Positions 1 to 8,824 of a DNA stretch of 64,000 bases are shown here, one piece after another. The notes beneath the pieces are model-generated. The model was not told where the DNA came from. It did not search any database and was given only the letters and a program-made list of their open reading frames with translations. The position numbers and the translations under genes were made by a program. The DNA is from CCY15215 sp039194995 (GTDB taxonomy: Bacteria > Cyanobacteriota > Cyanobacteriia > Cyanobacteriales > Spirulinaceae): contig JBCCVR010000006.1 of assembly GCA_039194995.1 (NCBI GenBank), positions 1 through 64,000 of the forward strand, given 5' to 3'. Every line of letters begins with the position of its first letter. Within the stretch, counting starts at the first letter, position 1.

Positions 1-2
1 GA

Positions 3-812
3 AATGAAGAAGCGATTTTATCTTATGACAAAGCACTAGCAATCAATCCTAATTATGTTGCAGCATGGTATAATCGAGGGTTTACTTTAAGAAAAGTAGG
101 AAGATATGAAGAAGCGATTTTATCTTATGACAAAGCACTAGCAATCAATCCTAATAAAGATGAGATATTATATAGTCGAGGTTTTGCCTTGATTAATTTA
201 GGAAGATATGAAGAAGCTGTTATTTCCTATGACAAAGCGCTAGAAATTAATCCTAATAAAGATGAAGCATTGAATAACCGAGGAATTGCTTTGTTTGATT
301 TGGGCAGATATAAAGAAGCCATCCTGTCCTATGACAAAGCACTAGAAATTGATCCCAATAAAGATGAAGCATGGTATAATCGAGGTAATGCTTTGTTTAG
401 TTTAGAAAAACATAAAGAAGCCATCTTTTCCTATGACAAAGTACTAGAAATTAATCCCAATAAAGATGAAGCATGGTATAATCGAGGCAATGCTTTGTTT
501 GGTTTAGAAAAATATAAAGAAGCCATCTTTTCCTATGACAAAGCACTAGAAATTAATCCCAATAAAGATGAAGCATGGTATAATCGAGGTAATGCTTTGT
601 TTAGTTTAGAAAAATATGAAGAAGCCATCTTTTCCTATGATAGAGCAGTGAAAATTAAGCCGAATAAAGCTGAAGCATGGAATAATCGAGGAATTGTTTT
701 ATATAAATTAGGAAGAAATGAAGAAGCGATTGTATCCTATGACAAAGCACTAGAAATTAATCAAAATTCCAATGAAGTACGGAATAATCGCAGAATTGCT
801 TTGAGAAAATAA
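3..812 (+). CDS. TPR repeat protein, 5' end outside window
   Basis: The reading frame is open from the first bases, so the true start lies upstream. The visible 269 residues are about eight consecutive 34-residue tetratricopeptide units, each with the pattern A-W-Y-N-R-G then EEAI-SYDKALEINPN. TPR arrays are protein-interaction scaffolds; no catalytic domain is visible in this part. The DNA of successive units is nearly identical, for example between roughly 360-460, 460-560 and 560-660, which suggests recent tandem duplication. Base composition is AT-rich and no GCGATCGC site is seen, unlike the housekeeping genes further on. The protein ends soon after the last repeat with a basic tail. What lies N-terminal to the repeats cannot be seen. 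Confidence 0.85.
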   Translation, partial: NEEAILSYDKALAINPNYVAAWYNRGFTLRKVGRYEEAILSYDKALAINPNKDEILYSRGFALINLGRYEEAVISYDKALEINPNKDEALNNRGIALFDLGRYKEAILSYDKALEIDPNKDEAWYNRGNALFSLEKHKEAIFSYDKVLEINPNKDEAWYNRGNALFGLEKYKEAIFSYDKALEINPNKDEAWYNRGNALFSLEKYEEAIFSYDRAVKIKPNKAEAWNNRGIVLYKLGRNEEAIVSYDKALEINQNSNEVRNNRRIALRK

Positions 813-873
813 AGCACAAGAATCTTCAGATGCAGAGAAATAAACATGATCGCATTTCTTAAACCTCCAATCA

Positions 874-1242
874 TCAAACTTTTGCCTTATCCAAAAGCTC
901 ATTAGCAGGAACACCGCGATGAACTTCTTGCCATTGAGGAGCGATGGGATCGTACTCGCAGTAACAAACTACAATTCGCGTATCCATATCAAAACTCGCA
1001 AAACGTTCAATCCGTTTAACGATCCAATCTCCCTCCCTCGCATGGGTAATCGAATCATCTTCAGGATCGCATTGATAAGCACGAGTGCGATCGCCAATTT
1101 GAAGAATTTGTGGGTTTTCTTCCGCACTCCAATTTTCCTCTAGAATATTCGTCAAACTATCGCGAGGCATTAATCTCCGTTCTTCCCAATCTACCGCATT
1201 CATATCATCTGTTTTATAAATAATCCAAGTTTCAGTTGCCAT
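874..1242 (-). CDS. Conserved hypothetical protein, 122 aa
   Basis: A 122-residue protein starting at ATG (1240-1242 on the complement), rich in Trp, Asp and Glu, with no signal peptide and no membrane segment. I do not recognise a named domain. Short motifs such as TWIIYKTDD near the N-terminus and VVCYCEYDPIAPQW near the C-terminus suggest a small globular beta-rich fold. The codon use and internal GCGATCGC sites match the host. It stands alone: the TPR gene before it ends convergently 61 bases away, and the cyclase gene beyond it runs divergently. Confidence 0.6.
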   Translation of the reverse strand: MATETWIIYKTDDMNAVDWEERRLMPRDSLTNILEENWSAEENPQILQIGDRTRAYQCDPEDDSITHAREGDWIVKRIERFASFDMDTRIVVCYCEYDPIAPQWQEVHRGVPANELLDKAKV

Positions 1243-1288
1243 ATTGAAAAAGTTCTAATTTACTATATCTTATAATCTATCTTTCTAA

Positions 1289-1453
1289 ACTTCAAGCGAT
1301 CGCTTTCAAGACAAACACCATCTATTAGATCGGGCGATCGACTATTATCTAGAACGGCATCGGGGGCAAATTGAGGAAATTGGAACCGCGATCGCAGCCG
1401 AAATTGTGGGAAAAATCATCAATTGGGATAAAATCGAACAAACAAGGGTGTGA
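1289..1453 (+). pseudogene. Short orphan reading frame, possible gene remnant
   Basis: An open frame of 54 codons without ATG, ending at TGA 1451-1453. Its translation includes DRAIDYYLERHRGQIEEIG, then AIAAEIVGKIINWDKIEQTR, an amphipathic helical sequence that looks like the C-terminus of a small protein rather than random translation. No N-terminal part is present upstream of the stop at 1286. It overlaps the GTG start of the next gene by four bases (GTGA). I cannot name a family. It could equally be chance coding potential. Confidence 0.25.
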
Positions 1454-2937
1454 TTCCTGATAGTGTCGTATATTCGCTGAGAAAAGAAGAAAGTAGACCG
1501 TTAACCCTTTCCCCATTTCTAATGCCCGCCCTCAACGCCGACGATCGCCTGCAAGTTTTTTTCGATTTATGCCCGGATTTAGCGTGCATTCGCGATCGCG
1601 ATGGTTATTTTCAGGAGCTAAATCAAGTTTGGGAGCAAGTATCGGGCTGGAGTCCGGCCGAATTGCGATCGCGACCTTGGTGGGATTTCATTCACCCCGA
1701 TGATGTCGAAATAACTTGGGAATTAGAGGCAGACAACGCGAAAAATCCGGATCGCGTCTTGCAATACAAGCATCGTTTTCTCTGCAAAAATGGCGGTTAT
1801 CGCTGGCTGACTTGGCGGTGGTCATCCCCTCGGGAGGGTCTCTACTTTGGCATCGCCCGAGATGTTACCGAAAAACAATGGCGAGGCTCTGACGATTATC
1901 GCAACGCCGTCCGAGAAGCCGTGAAATTACGCGATCGCGCGATCGAAGCCAGTACCGTCGGCATTGTCATTGCCAACGCCACCCTACCGGATATGCCCCT
2001 AATTTATGTGAATCCTGCCTTTGAGAGCATTACGGGCTATAGCGCAGAAGAAGTTTTAGGAACAAATTGCCGCTTTTTGCAAGGAAAAGAAACCCAACAG
2101 CCCGCCCTCGACGAACTTCGAGCCGCCATCAAAGCCGGAGAATCTTGCACCGTCATCCTCCGCAACTATCGTAAAGACGGCAAGGGTTTTTGGAACGAAC
2201 TCGCCATTTCTCCCATCTACGACGAGGGCGGCATTCTCACCCATTTTGTCGGCATCCAAAGCGATGTGAGCGATCGCATTCAAGCCGAAAACGCCCTGCG
2301 CTTGGAAAAACGCAAATCCGATCGCCTCCTCCTCAATATCCTTCCGGAAACGATTGCCGAACAGTTGAAAGAAGCAAGAGGGACTCTTGCTCAGCAATAC
2401 CCCCAAGCGGCGATTCTCTTTGCCGATCTCGTGGGGTTCACCCCCCTCTCTGCCCAAATGCAACCGTTAGAATTAGTGAGCCTCCTCAATGATATTTTTT
2501 CCCGTTTCGATCGCCTCGCCGAAAAACACGGCGTGGAAAAAATTAAAACGATCGGCGATGCTTATATGGCTGCGGGAGGATTGCCCACCCCGAGGGAAGA
2601 CAGTCTCGAAGCGATCGCAGACATGGCTTTGGAGATGCAAGAGGAAATTCAAAAATTTAACGATTCCACCGGCCGAAATCTACAACTTCGCATTGGCATC
2701 GAAACGGGAGTTGTAGTTGCTGGGGTAATTGGCATCAAAAAATTTATTTACGATCTATGGGGCGATACAGTCAATACGGCCTCTCGCATGGAGTCTACTG
2801 GAGAACCCGAAAAAATACAAGTCACGGAGAAAGTCGCACGCTTACTCTCAAAAAAGTATATGCTAGAAAAGCGGGACATAATATCCATCAAAGGCAAAGG
2901 AAACATGACAACCTATTGGTTAATCAATCGCTCATAA
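1450..2937 (+). CDS. PAS-LOV-adenylate cyclase (putative photoactivated cyclase)
   Basis: The predicted 495-residue soluble protein has three parts. A PAS domain spans about residues 33-142. A second PAS domain (about 163-284) has the flavin-binding LOV signature: GTNCRFLQG with the photoactive Cys at 207, then NYRKDGKGFWN and FVGIQSDV. A class III nucleotide cyclase catalytic domain follows (about 315-490), with metal-binding Asp326 (FADLVGFT) and Asp370 (TIGDAYM), Lys366 and Asp435 (YDLWGDTVN) at the adenine-specifying positions, and Asn442 and Arg446 for the transition state. All catalytic residues are present, so ATP to cAMP conversion under blue-light control is expected. Family knowledge: this layout resembles the LOV cyclase mPAC of Microcoleus chthonoplastes. 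The GTG at 1450 gives the longest frame; ATG at 1522 is an alternative start that keeps every domain. The downstream kinase begins about 50 bases later. Confidence 0.88.
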   Translation: MIPDSVVYSLRKEESRPLTLSPFLMPALNADDRLQVFFDLCPDLACIRDRDGYFQELNQVWEQVSGWSPAELRSRPWWDFIHPDDVEITWELEADNAKNPDRVLQYKHRFLCKNGGYRWLTWRWSSPREGLYFGIARDVTEKQWRGSDDYRNAVREAVKLRDRAIEASTVGIVIANATLPDMPLIYVNPAFESITGYSAEEVLGTNCRFLQGKETQQPALDELRAAIKAGESCTVILRNYRKDGKGFWNELAISPIYDEGGILTHFVGIQSDVSDRIQAENALRLEKRKSDRLLLNILPETIAEQLKEARGTLAQQYPQAAILFADLVGFTPLSAQMQPLELVSLLNDIFSRFDRLAEKHGVEKIKTIGDAYMAAGGLPTPREDSLEAIADMALEMQEEIQKFNDSTGRNLQLRIGIETGVVVAGVIGIKKFIYDLWGDTVNTASRMESTGEPEKIQVTEKVARLLSKKYMLEKRDIISIKGKGNMTTYWLINRS

Positions 2938-2989
2938 ATACTCCGATTAATTACTGATAATTGTTCATTGATAATTGTTCATTGAAAAG

Positions 2990-5113
2990 ATGCACCGATT
3001 GTTAAAACGTCAGCTTAAGCGATATCTCGGCATTGTCAATTCCGAAGATATTCCCCTCGATTTAAAAAAATTTATCGCCGCGATCGACAATGCTTACGAA
3101 CAATCCGATGCCGATCGTCTCATGCTCGAACGCAGCATGGAGTTGAGTTCTCAAGAACTCCTCGAAGTCAATACGCAAATGCGGGCAGCCATTCCCGATC
3201 TCTTTTTACGCCTCGATCGCGATGGCACGATTTTAGACTATAAACCCGGTCATACGAATGAAGATGTTTACGTCCCTCTCATCGAACCCATTGGCAAATA
3301 CTTACAAGATTTTCTTCCGGAAAAAGTCGCGCGGCAATTCGAGCAAGCCCTCGAGGGGGTTCACAAAAATCGACCCATCTTTAGTCTCGAACATTCTTTA
3401 ACGATCGAAGGGAAAAAATATTACTATGAAGTCCGATTGTTGCGCCTGACCAATAACCAAGCGATCGCGATCGTCCGCAATATTACCAGACGCAAACAAG
3501 CCGAACAAGTCCTCAAAGAAGCAAAAGAGCAAGCCGATGCTGCTAACATCGCCAAAAGTCAATTTTTAGCCAAAATGAGTCACGAACTCCGCACCCCTCT
3601 CAATGCGATTCTCGGTTTCAGTCAACTGATGACAAGAGATGCTGCTTTGAGTATCGAACAAACAGAACATCTCAATATTATTAACCATAGTGGCGAACAT
3701 TTACTCGCTCTCATCAATGATATTTTAGATTTATCAAAAATTGAAGCTGGGCGCACGGTATTAGTCGAAAATGTTTTCGATTTAATCGAACTGCTCAATA
3801 GTATTTCTGCCATGTTGCAAATGAAAGCCGCGACAAAGGGATTGCAGTTGGTTTTTAATCTCGATCCCGACTTACCGCGATCGGTGAAAGCCGATGAAGG
3901 AAAATTGCGTCAAGTTCTAATTAATTTACTCGGAAATGCAATTAAATTTACCGAACAAGGTGGCGTTACCCTAAGAGTAAGACCGTCTCCTTATTCAACC
4001 CTTGGCGACGAGTTATTTGTTAGCGATCGGCAAATAACCGATAACCAACAAGGTAACCCACCCCCCAACCCCCTCCCAAGAGGAGGAGTAAGCAACAATC
4101 AACGATCGACAATAAATTTAACTTTTGAAATTGGCGATACGGGGAGAGGGATTCCACCCGAAGAAATTCACGATCTATTCCAACCTTTCGTACAAAGCAA
4201 AATGAATCGCAAATTTCAAGAAGGGACGGGATTGGGATTGCCGATTAGCAAGCAATTTATTGAATTAATGAAGGGAGAGATTTCCGTTCGCAGCGTTCTT
4301 GAAGAAGGAACGACTTTTATTATTAATCTTCCCGTCCAACTCGCAGCCGAAGAACATCTACCGCAAACCATTGAAACCAAACGCGCGATCGCTTTGGCAG
4401 CCAATCAGCCACTTTATCGGTTACTGGTGGTTGAAGATCGACCGGAAAATAGTAAACTCCTCTCTAAACTGCTCGTATCTGTCGGCTTTGAAGTTCGCAT
4501 CGCTGAAAATGGCAAAGAAGGTGTAGAAGTTTGGGAAGAATGGCAGCCTCATTTTATTTGGATGGATATGGAAATGCCTGTTATGAATGGTTATGACGCA
4601 ACCCGATTAATTCGTAAAAAAGAGAAAGAAATATATGGGGATTTGGTTGAGGAAAAATCAATTCCCATTGTTGCAATTACAGCCAGTGCCTTTGAAGAAG
4701 ATCGAGATATTGTGATTGCAGCAGGATGTAATGATTTTGTTCGCAAACCATTTAAAGAAGCGATTGTTTTTGATAAAATGGCTCAATATATGGGTGTTCG
4801 TTACATTTATGAGGCCTCTAGCAGTGAAGAAAAATCTCTAGAATATGGTTCTAGCGATCGCGCCGAACCCGACCCAAAAAATATCCAAAAAGAATTGCAA
4901 GAATTACCCATAGAATGGGTGCATAAACTCTACCAAGCCGCTCTAGAAGCCGATGCGGAAATTGTCAAAATTTTGCTCGAAGAAATTAAAGATTCTCAAT
5001 TACAGATCGTGCAAACTTTCAGCGATTGGATCGAAAATTTTCAGTTTGAAAATATCATCGCGCTTGTAGAATCCACGAATCAGGATCGCTTGCCCTTAGT
5101 CCGCGAATTATAA
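2990..5113 (+). CDS. PAS hybrid histidine kinase with receiver domain
   Basis: A cytosolic hybrid sensor kinase of 707 residues. I chose ATG 2990 (MHRLLKRQLKRYLG), a start common to cyanobacterial kinases; a TTG at 2975 is in frame but lies in a repeated ATTGTTCATTG stretch. Order: N-terminal helical region, PAS domain (about 65-165), dimerisation domain with phosphoacceptor His198 (SHELRTP), HATPase with N, G1 and G2 boxes, then a receiver domain with phosphoacceptor Asp526 (WMDMEMP) and the conserved Lys (RKPF). The C-terminal 70 residues (ELPIEWVHKLYQAA) resemble the tail of the second kinase in this window. About 40 extra residues, including NPPPNPLPRGG, sit inside the ATPase domain and look like a translated dispersed repeat. 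It lies between the LOV cyclase and a FIST protein, 12 bases before the latter, so the three probably form a signalling operon. Confidence 0.88.
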   Translation: MHRLLKRQLKRYLGIVNSEDIPLDLKKFIAAIDNAYEQSDADRLMLERSMELSSQELLEVNTQMRAAIPDLFLRLDRDGTILDYKPGHTNEDVYVPLIEPIGKYLQDFLPEKVARQFEQALEGVHKNRPIFSLEHSLTIEGKKYYYEVRLLRLTNNQAIAIVRNITRRKQAEQVLKEAKEQADAANIAKSQFLAKMSHELRTPLNAILGFSQLMTRDAALSIEQTEHLNIINHSGEHLLALINDILDLSKIEAGRTVLVENVFDLIELLNSISAMLQMKAATKGLQLVFNLDPDLPRSVKADEGKLRQVLINLLGNAIKFTEQGGVTLRVRPSPYSTLGDELFVSDRQITDNQQGNPPPNPLPRGGVSNNQRSTINLTFEIGDTGRGIPPEEIHDLFQPFVQSKMNRKFQEGTGLGLPISKQFIELMKGEISVRSVLEEGTTFIINLPVQLAAEEHLPQTIETKRAIALAANQPLYRLLVVEDRPENSKLLSKLLVSVGFEVRIAENGKEGVEVWEEWQPHFIWMDMEMPVMNGYDATRLIRKKEKEIYGDLVEEKSIPIVAITASAFEEDRDIVIAAGCNDFVRKPFKEAIVFDKMAQYMGVRYIYEASSSEEKSLEYGSSDRAEPDPKNIQKELQELPIEWVHKLYQAALEADAEIVKILLEEIKDSQLQIVQTFSDWIENFQFENIIALVESTNQDRLPLVREL

Positions 5114-5125
5114 GGAGATCGTGTC

Positions 5126-6271
5126 ATGAAAATCGAACAAACGCGCTGGGATGAAGAAATGGGATGGGAACCCAATCCCCTCGTTCCCTCTCAATGGGGA
5201 GAAAATGTCCAATTGGTTCTTATTTTTGGCGATCGCCGACTCCTCGCCAAACCAGAACTCCTCGACACCATTAAAACAGCCTATCCCAACGCTCATTTAC
5301 TCGGCTGTTCCACTGCCGGAGAAATTTACGATATAGAAGTTTCCGATAATGCCTTAGCCATCACGGCCATTGAATTCGAACGCAGTCAAATCAAAAGCAC
5401 TTGCGCGATCGTGGGGGAAACGGGCAGTAGTTTTGAAGTCGGACAAAAACTGGCGCGATCGCTTGCCCCCGAAGGCTTGGTTCATGTCTTTGTCTTATCC
5501 GAAGGCATTAAAATTAACGGCAGCGATCTGGTGAAAGGCATCACGCAAAACCTGCCCGAAGGCGTTACTGTCACCGGAGGATTATCGGGAGATGGCGCGG
5601 ACTTCCAAGAAACATCGGTACTCTGGGACGATCGCCCCCAAGCCGATGCTGTCGTCGCTTTAGGATTGTACGGCGGGCATCTCAAGGTGGGATATGGGTC
5701 TTGGGGAGGTTGGGATCCCTTCGGCCCGGAACGAGTGGTGACGCATTCTGAGGGCAACGTTCTCTATAAATTAGATGGCAAGTTGGCATTGGGACTCTAC
5801 AAGCAATATTTAGGGGAATTTGCCAAGGAACTCCCCGCCAGTGGTTTGTTGTTCCCCTTGAGTTTGCGCATTGAATCGGAAGATACTCCCGTCGTGCGGA
5901 CGATTCTCAGCGTAGACGAGGCCGAACAAACCATGACCTTTGCCGGAGATATTCCCGAAGGCGGCACGGTACGTTTGATGAAAGCCAACTTCGATCGCTT
6001 GGTGGACGGGGCGATCGAGGCCGCAGAGAAAAGTTACGCCGCCAATGGTTCAACCGAGCCAGAACTGGCAATTTTAATCAGTTGCGTGGGGCGCAAATTG
6101 GTTCTCAAACAACGCATTGAAGAAGAAGTGGAAGGCGTTCGAGAAGTCTTGGGAGAGAATGCCGTTTTAACGGGCTTTTATTCCTACGGGGAAATTAGTC
6201 CTTTTGAAGAAGGCGTGCGCTGCGAACTCCACAATCAAACCATGACGATTACAACGCTACGAGAAGAGTAG
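5126..6271 (+). CDS. FIST-domain sensory protein
   Basis: A 381-residue cytosolic protein matching the FIST_N plus FIST_C architecture, an input domain thought to bind small ligands such as amino acids. Recognisable pieces are LLGCSTAGEIYD near residue 55-65, the glycine-rich VTGGLSGDGADF region near 145-155, ALGLYGGHLKVGYGSWGGW near 175-195, and a C-terminal half ending VLTGFYSYGEISPF. It is a stand-alone FIST protein without kinase or cyclase output, so it probably works with the kinase encoded 12 bases upstream. The start is ATG 5126 with GGAG close upstream (AAGGAGATCGTGTC). Downstream lies a run of G-rich repeats. Confidence 0.85.
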   Translation: MKIEQTRWDEEMGWEPNPLVPSQWGENVQLVLIFGDRRLLAKPELLDTIKTAYPNAHLLGCSTAGEIYDIEVSDNALAITAIEFERSQIKSTCAIVGETGSSFEVGQKLARSLAPEGLVHVFVLSEGIKINGSDLVKGITQNLPEGVTVTGGLSGDGADFQETSVLWDDRPQADAVVALGLYGGHLKVGYGSWGGWDPFGPERVVTHSEGNVLYKLDGKLALGLYKQYLGEFAKELPASGLLFPLSLRIESEDTPVVRTILSVDEAEQTMTFAGDIPEGGTVRLMKANFDRLVDGAIEAAEKSYAANGSTEPELAILISCVGRKLVLKQRIEEEVEGVREVLGENAVLTGFYSYGEISPFEEGVRCELHNQTMTITTLREE

Positions 6272-6284
6272 AGGAGCAGGGGAA

Positions 6285-6381
6285 GCAGGGGAAGTGAGGG
6301 GAGTTAGAAAATTACTTTCTCCTGATGCTCCCCATGCCCCGACGCTCCCCATGCTCCCCCGCCTTGACGCTCCCCATCAAA
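6285..6381. repeat. Purine-rich and GACGCTCCCCATG short repeats
   Basis: Between the FIST gene and the SDR gene there are iterated GGGGAAGCA units and then three or four units of the type GA(T/C)GCTCCCCATG. Similar GCTCCCGACGCT units occur at 45382-45435. This is a low-complexity dispersed repeat of the kind scattered through intergenic regions of many cyanobacteria. The GGGGAG and CTCCCC parts can pair, so it may also act as a weak terminator for the sensory operon, although no T-run follows. Confidence 0.6.
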
Positions 6382-6491
6382 ATTTCAGAATGTGTGTGAC
6401 AAAAATCATATTGCAACTTGTGTCAAGTCATGTTTACAAAATGCAATAAACATTAGAGTGGAACTATAGAACACGTAGAGGGAGAATTACC

Positions 6492-7346
6492 ATGAAAACT
6501 CTGCAAGGATACGCCCTCAACTCGTCTTCACTCATCGGCAAAACTGCCCTAGTTACTGGAGCATCTCGAGGTATCGGCAAAGCGATCGCCCTTGAATTTG
6601 CTCGTCAAGGAATCGGACGCTTGCTTCTCGTCGCCCGCAACCGCGATCGCCTCAATACCGTTGCCGCAGAAATCCAAGAAATTGCCCCAGAAGTCGAAGC
6701 AATCGTCATTCCCGTCAATTTGACCGATACCTCTGAAGTCAGCATTGCAATGGCGAAAGCCTGGCGAGACTTCGGACCGATTCAGGTACTGGTCAATAAT
6801 GCCGGAGTCGCCCATCAAACCTCTTTTTTGAGTTCTCAGCCCCACCAAGCCGAGAAAGAACTACACGTCAATTTGTTGGGAATGTATACAGTAACACGCC
6901 TCATTGCCCGACGCATGGCGGCCAAACGAGAAGGCACAATCGTTAACGTGTCCAGCTTGATGGGAAAAATCGCGGCTCCTACCTTTGCAACCTATTCCGC
7001 GACCAAATTTGCGATCGTTGGCTTTACGCAAGCATTGCGATCGGAACTGGCCCCGAAAAACGTGCGGGTGGTTTCTCTGTTACCCTCTCTCACCAATACG
7101 GATATGGTGCGAAATACCGAGTTTTTCAAATGGGTTGCCCCAACAACCCCCGAACGGGTGGCCGAGGCTTTAGTTGCCGGGTTAAACCGAGGCGAAAATG
7201 AGATTTTTGTGGACTGGCAAAGCAAACTCTCGGCGATCGCGAGTGGTACTGTCCCTTGGTTGATGGAAAAAGTGGTTTCTCTGGCCGCACCGCGATCGGA
7301 GTCGCAACCCAGTACCAAACCCGCTTACAGCTTGGGTTCTGCTTGA
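6492..7346 (+). CDS. Short-chain dehydrogenase/reductase
   Basis: A classical SDR of 284 residues. It has the Rossmann motif TGASRGIG (about residues 22-29), NNAG (about 104-107), catalytic Ser in NVSSLMG and the Y-x3-K pair in YSATK. The substrate is not predictable; the sequence resembles 3-ketoacyl-ACP reductase-like enzymes (fabG type), but those usually end near 247 residues, and the extra 35-residue tail here (ending SQPSTKPAYSLGSA) is not part of the fold. An AGGGAG ribosome site lies 8 bases before ATG 6492. It is probably monocistronic. Confidence 0.85.
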   Translation: MKTLQGYALNSSSLIGKTALVTGASRGIGKAIALEFARQGIGRLLLVARNRDRLNTVAAEIQEIAPEVEAIVIPVNLTDTSEVSIAMAKAWRDFGPIQVLVNNAGVAHQTSFLSSQPHQAEKELHVNLLGMYTVTRLIARRMAAKREGTIVNVSSLMGKIAAPTFATYSATKFAIVGFTQALRSELAPKNVRVVSLLPSLTNTDMVRNTEFFKWVAPTTPERVAEALVAGLNRGENEIFVDWQSKLSAIASGTVPWLMEKVVSLAAPRSESQPSTKPAYSLGSA

Positions 7347-7560
7347 CTGGCGAAAGACCCCTATCTCTCCCGTTAACCAAACCGAGATAGGGCGAATTTG
7401 GGGGCGGGTGCAATTTTGACCGATGGCTCGAGCCAAGATTCAGAGGCAAATTTTCTCACCCGCCTTCCTATCCTTGCAAAAGGAAGATAATTGCTCATTG
7501 AGAATTGTAATGATATTCTGAAGAAGATTCACGACGATCGCCCATGGGAGCGCAGGTTAA

Positions 7561-7674
7561 ATGCAAGTTAATGATTTAGGATTTGTGGCAACGATTCTGT
7601 TTGTGTTAGTGCCTTCTGTCTTTCTGTTGATTCTGTACATTCAAACGGCAAGTCAAAACAGCAGTAACTCATAA
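7561..7674 (+). CDS. psbM: Photosystem II reaction centre protein M
   Basis: A 37-residue protein, too short for usual ORF lists. It has the PsbM pattern: MQVNDLGFVATILFVLVP, then one transmembrane helix and the tail YIQTASQN. PsbM is a single-pass thylakoid subunit at the dimer interface of photosystem II. The typical length is 33-40 residues. It starts at ATG 7561 and is followed 80 bases later by a strong hairpin (7755-7792) that should end its transcript. No ribosome site stands out before it. Recognition rests on the conserved N-terminal M-x-V-N and the helix sequence. Confidence 0.93.
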   Translation: MQVNDLGFVATILFVLVPSVFLLILYIQTASQNSSNS

Positions 7675-7754
7675 GTCTTCATCCACAAATTTTTACCTAA
7701 AATTTTGTTTGACTCAATTTTAAAAAACTCCTTTCAAAATAAAGGATTCAAAAC

Positions 7755-7792
7755 AAAGGATGAAAGTGGGATCGATCCCACGTTCATCCTTT
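7755..7792. terminator. Bidirectional hairpin terminator psbM / usp
   Basis: A 38-base inverted repeat. The outer arms are AAAGGATGAA and TTCATCCTTT, the inner part is the perfect palindrome GTGGGATCGATCCCAC, and there is a single A-G mismatch between them. It is followed by TATTT on the plus side. It sits between convergent psbM and the stress-protein gene and can serve both. Confidence 0.85.
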
Positions 7793-7816
7793 ATTTAATG
7801 GAAAATCAAGAATTAT

Positions 7817-8671
7817 TCAATCTTCAGCACTTCGTGCTAAAAGCACCGGACAATTGGCATTAACCCGCACGTAATCCGAGAGAGACGATCCTAAAAGACG
7901 ATCGAGATCGGGGAGGGCTTTGGCAATCGAAGGACGGCGATCGGGAGACCCTAAAATTAATAAATCGGCACTGCATTCATCAACAAGCTGACAAATCGCC
8001 CGTCCCGGTTTTCCCCCCGTTACAATACAGCGATAAGGAATCCCCATGCGCTTAACGAGAGGAAGTGCGGCAGAAATCACGGGATTTTCTTCGGTTTCGG
8101 CTTTGGAAAGCGGCAGTAATTTAGGGTCTAAATCTGGGTTAACGCGGGTGAGGATTAATTCTACCTTGTCAGCACCACGAAGTAAAAAGAGAGCAAGCTC
8201 TAAACTCAACTTAGAGGCGGGGGATTTATCAAGGGCAACCATCACCCGCTTGATTTTTTTGATGTAGATATCATCCCGTACTAGGAGCATGGGACGAGCG
8301 GCCAATTGAAAGACGTATTGACTGACAGAGTTTGCCAAAATCGATGTGAGGCGCTTGAGACCCCGAGATCCCATAATAATGAGGTCGGCATCAATTTCTT
8401 CAGCAACTTGGCAAACCGTATCTTTCGGTTCTCCTTGACGTTTCAAGGTGGTGACGGGATCGCGATCGGTTTTTAGGGCTTCTACAGCTTTGGCGAGAAT
8501 GTCATCCCCTTCTGCCATTTTGCTTTCCATTGCTTCTTGGGCAATTTGCGGGGGAACGACGTGCAGAACTGTGGTTAGGGCTTCTTTAATTGATGGTAAG
8601 TCCCGCAAGGACATTAGCATTTCTTTCGGATTTCCCGTACCGGATTCTGCCAATAATATTTTTTTAATCAT
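7817..8671 (-). CDS. Tandem universal stress protein (UspA family)
   Basis: A 284-residue cytosolic protein made of two Usp domains (about 1-132 and 138-284). The first has MIKKILLAESG at the start and LIIMGSRGLKRLTSILANS, the second VMVALDKSPAS and LLILGSPDRR. These glycine loops are the ATP-binding region of the family, but the second Gly of the canonical G-2x-G-9x-G-S pattern is partly changed in both halves (Asn in the first), so nucleotide binding is uncertain. Two-domain Usp proteins are usual in cyanobacteria and are linked to stress survival. The gene converges on psbM across a shared terminator. Confidence 0.85.
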   Translation of the reverse strand: MIKKILLAESGTGNPKEMLMSLRDLPSIKEALTTVLHVVPPQIAQEAMESKMAEGDDILAKAVEALKTDRDPVTTLKRQGEPKDTVCQVAEEIDADLIIMGSRGLKRLTSILANSVSQYVFQLAARPMLLVRDDIYIKKIKRVMVALDKSPASKLSLELALFLLRGADKVELILTRVNPDLDPKLLPLSKAETEENPVISAALPLVKRMGIPYRCIVTGGKPGRAICQLVDECSADLLILGSPDRRPSIAKALPDLDRLLGSSLSDYVRVNANCPVLLARSAED

Positions 8672-8824
8672 GTTGAGTAACCTCCCAATCCCATTGCTCT
8701 AAATTGATTTCTAATTTTGCTCTGCGTGCAGGCTCTTCTTTTTAGAATACGCCGATTCTTGCACGGGAAATTTAACGAAATGTTTATTTCAGTCACCAGC
8801 TTATTCAGTTACCACTGGATGCAG

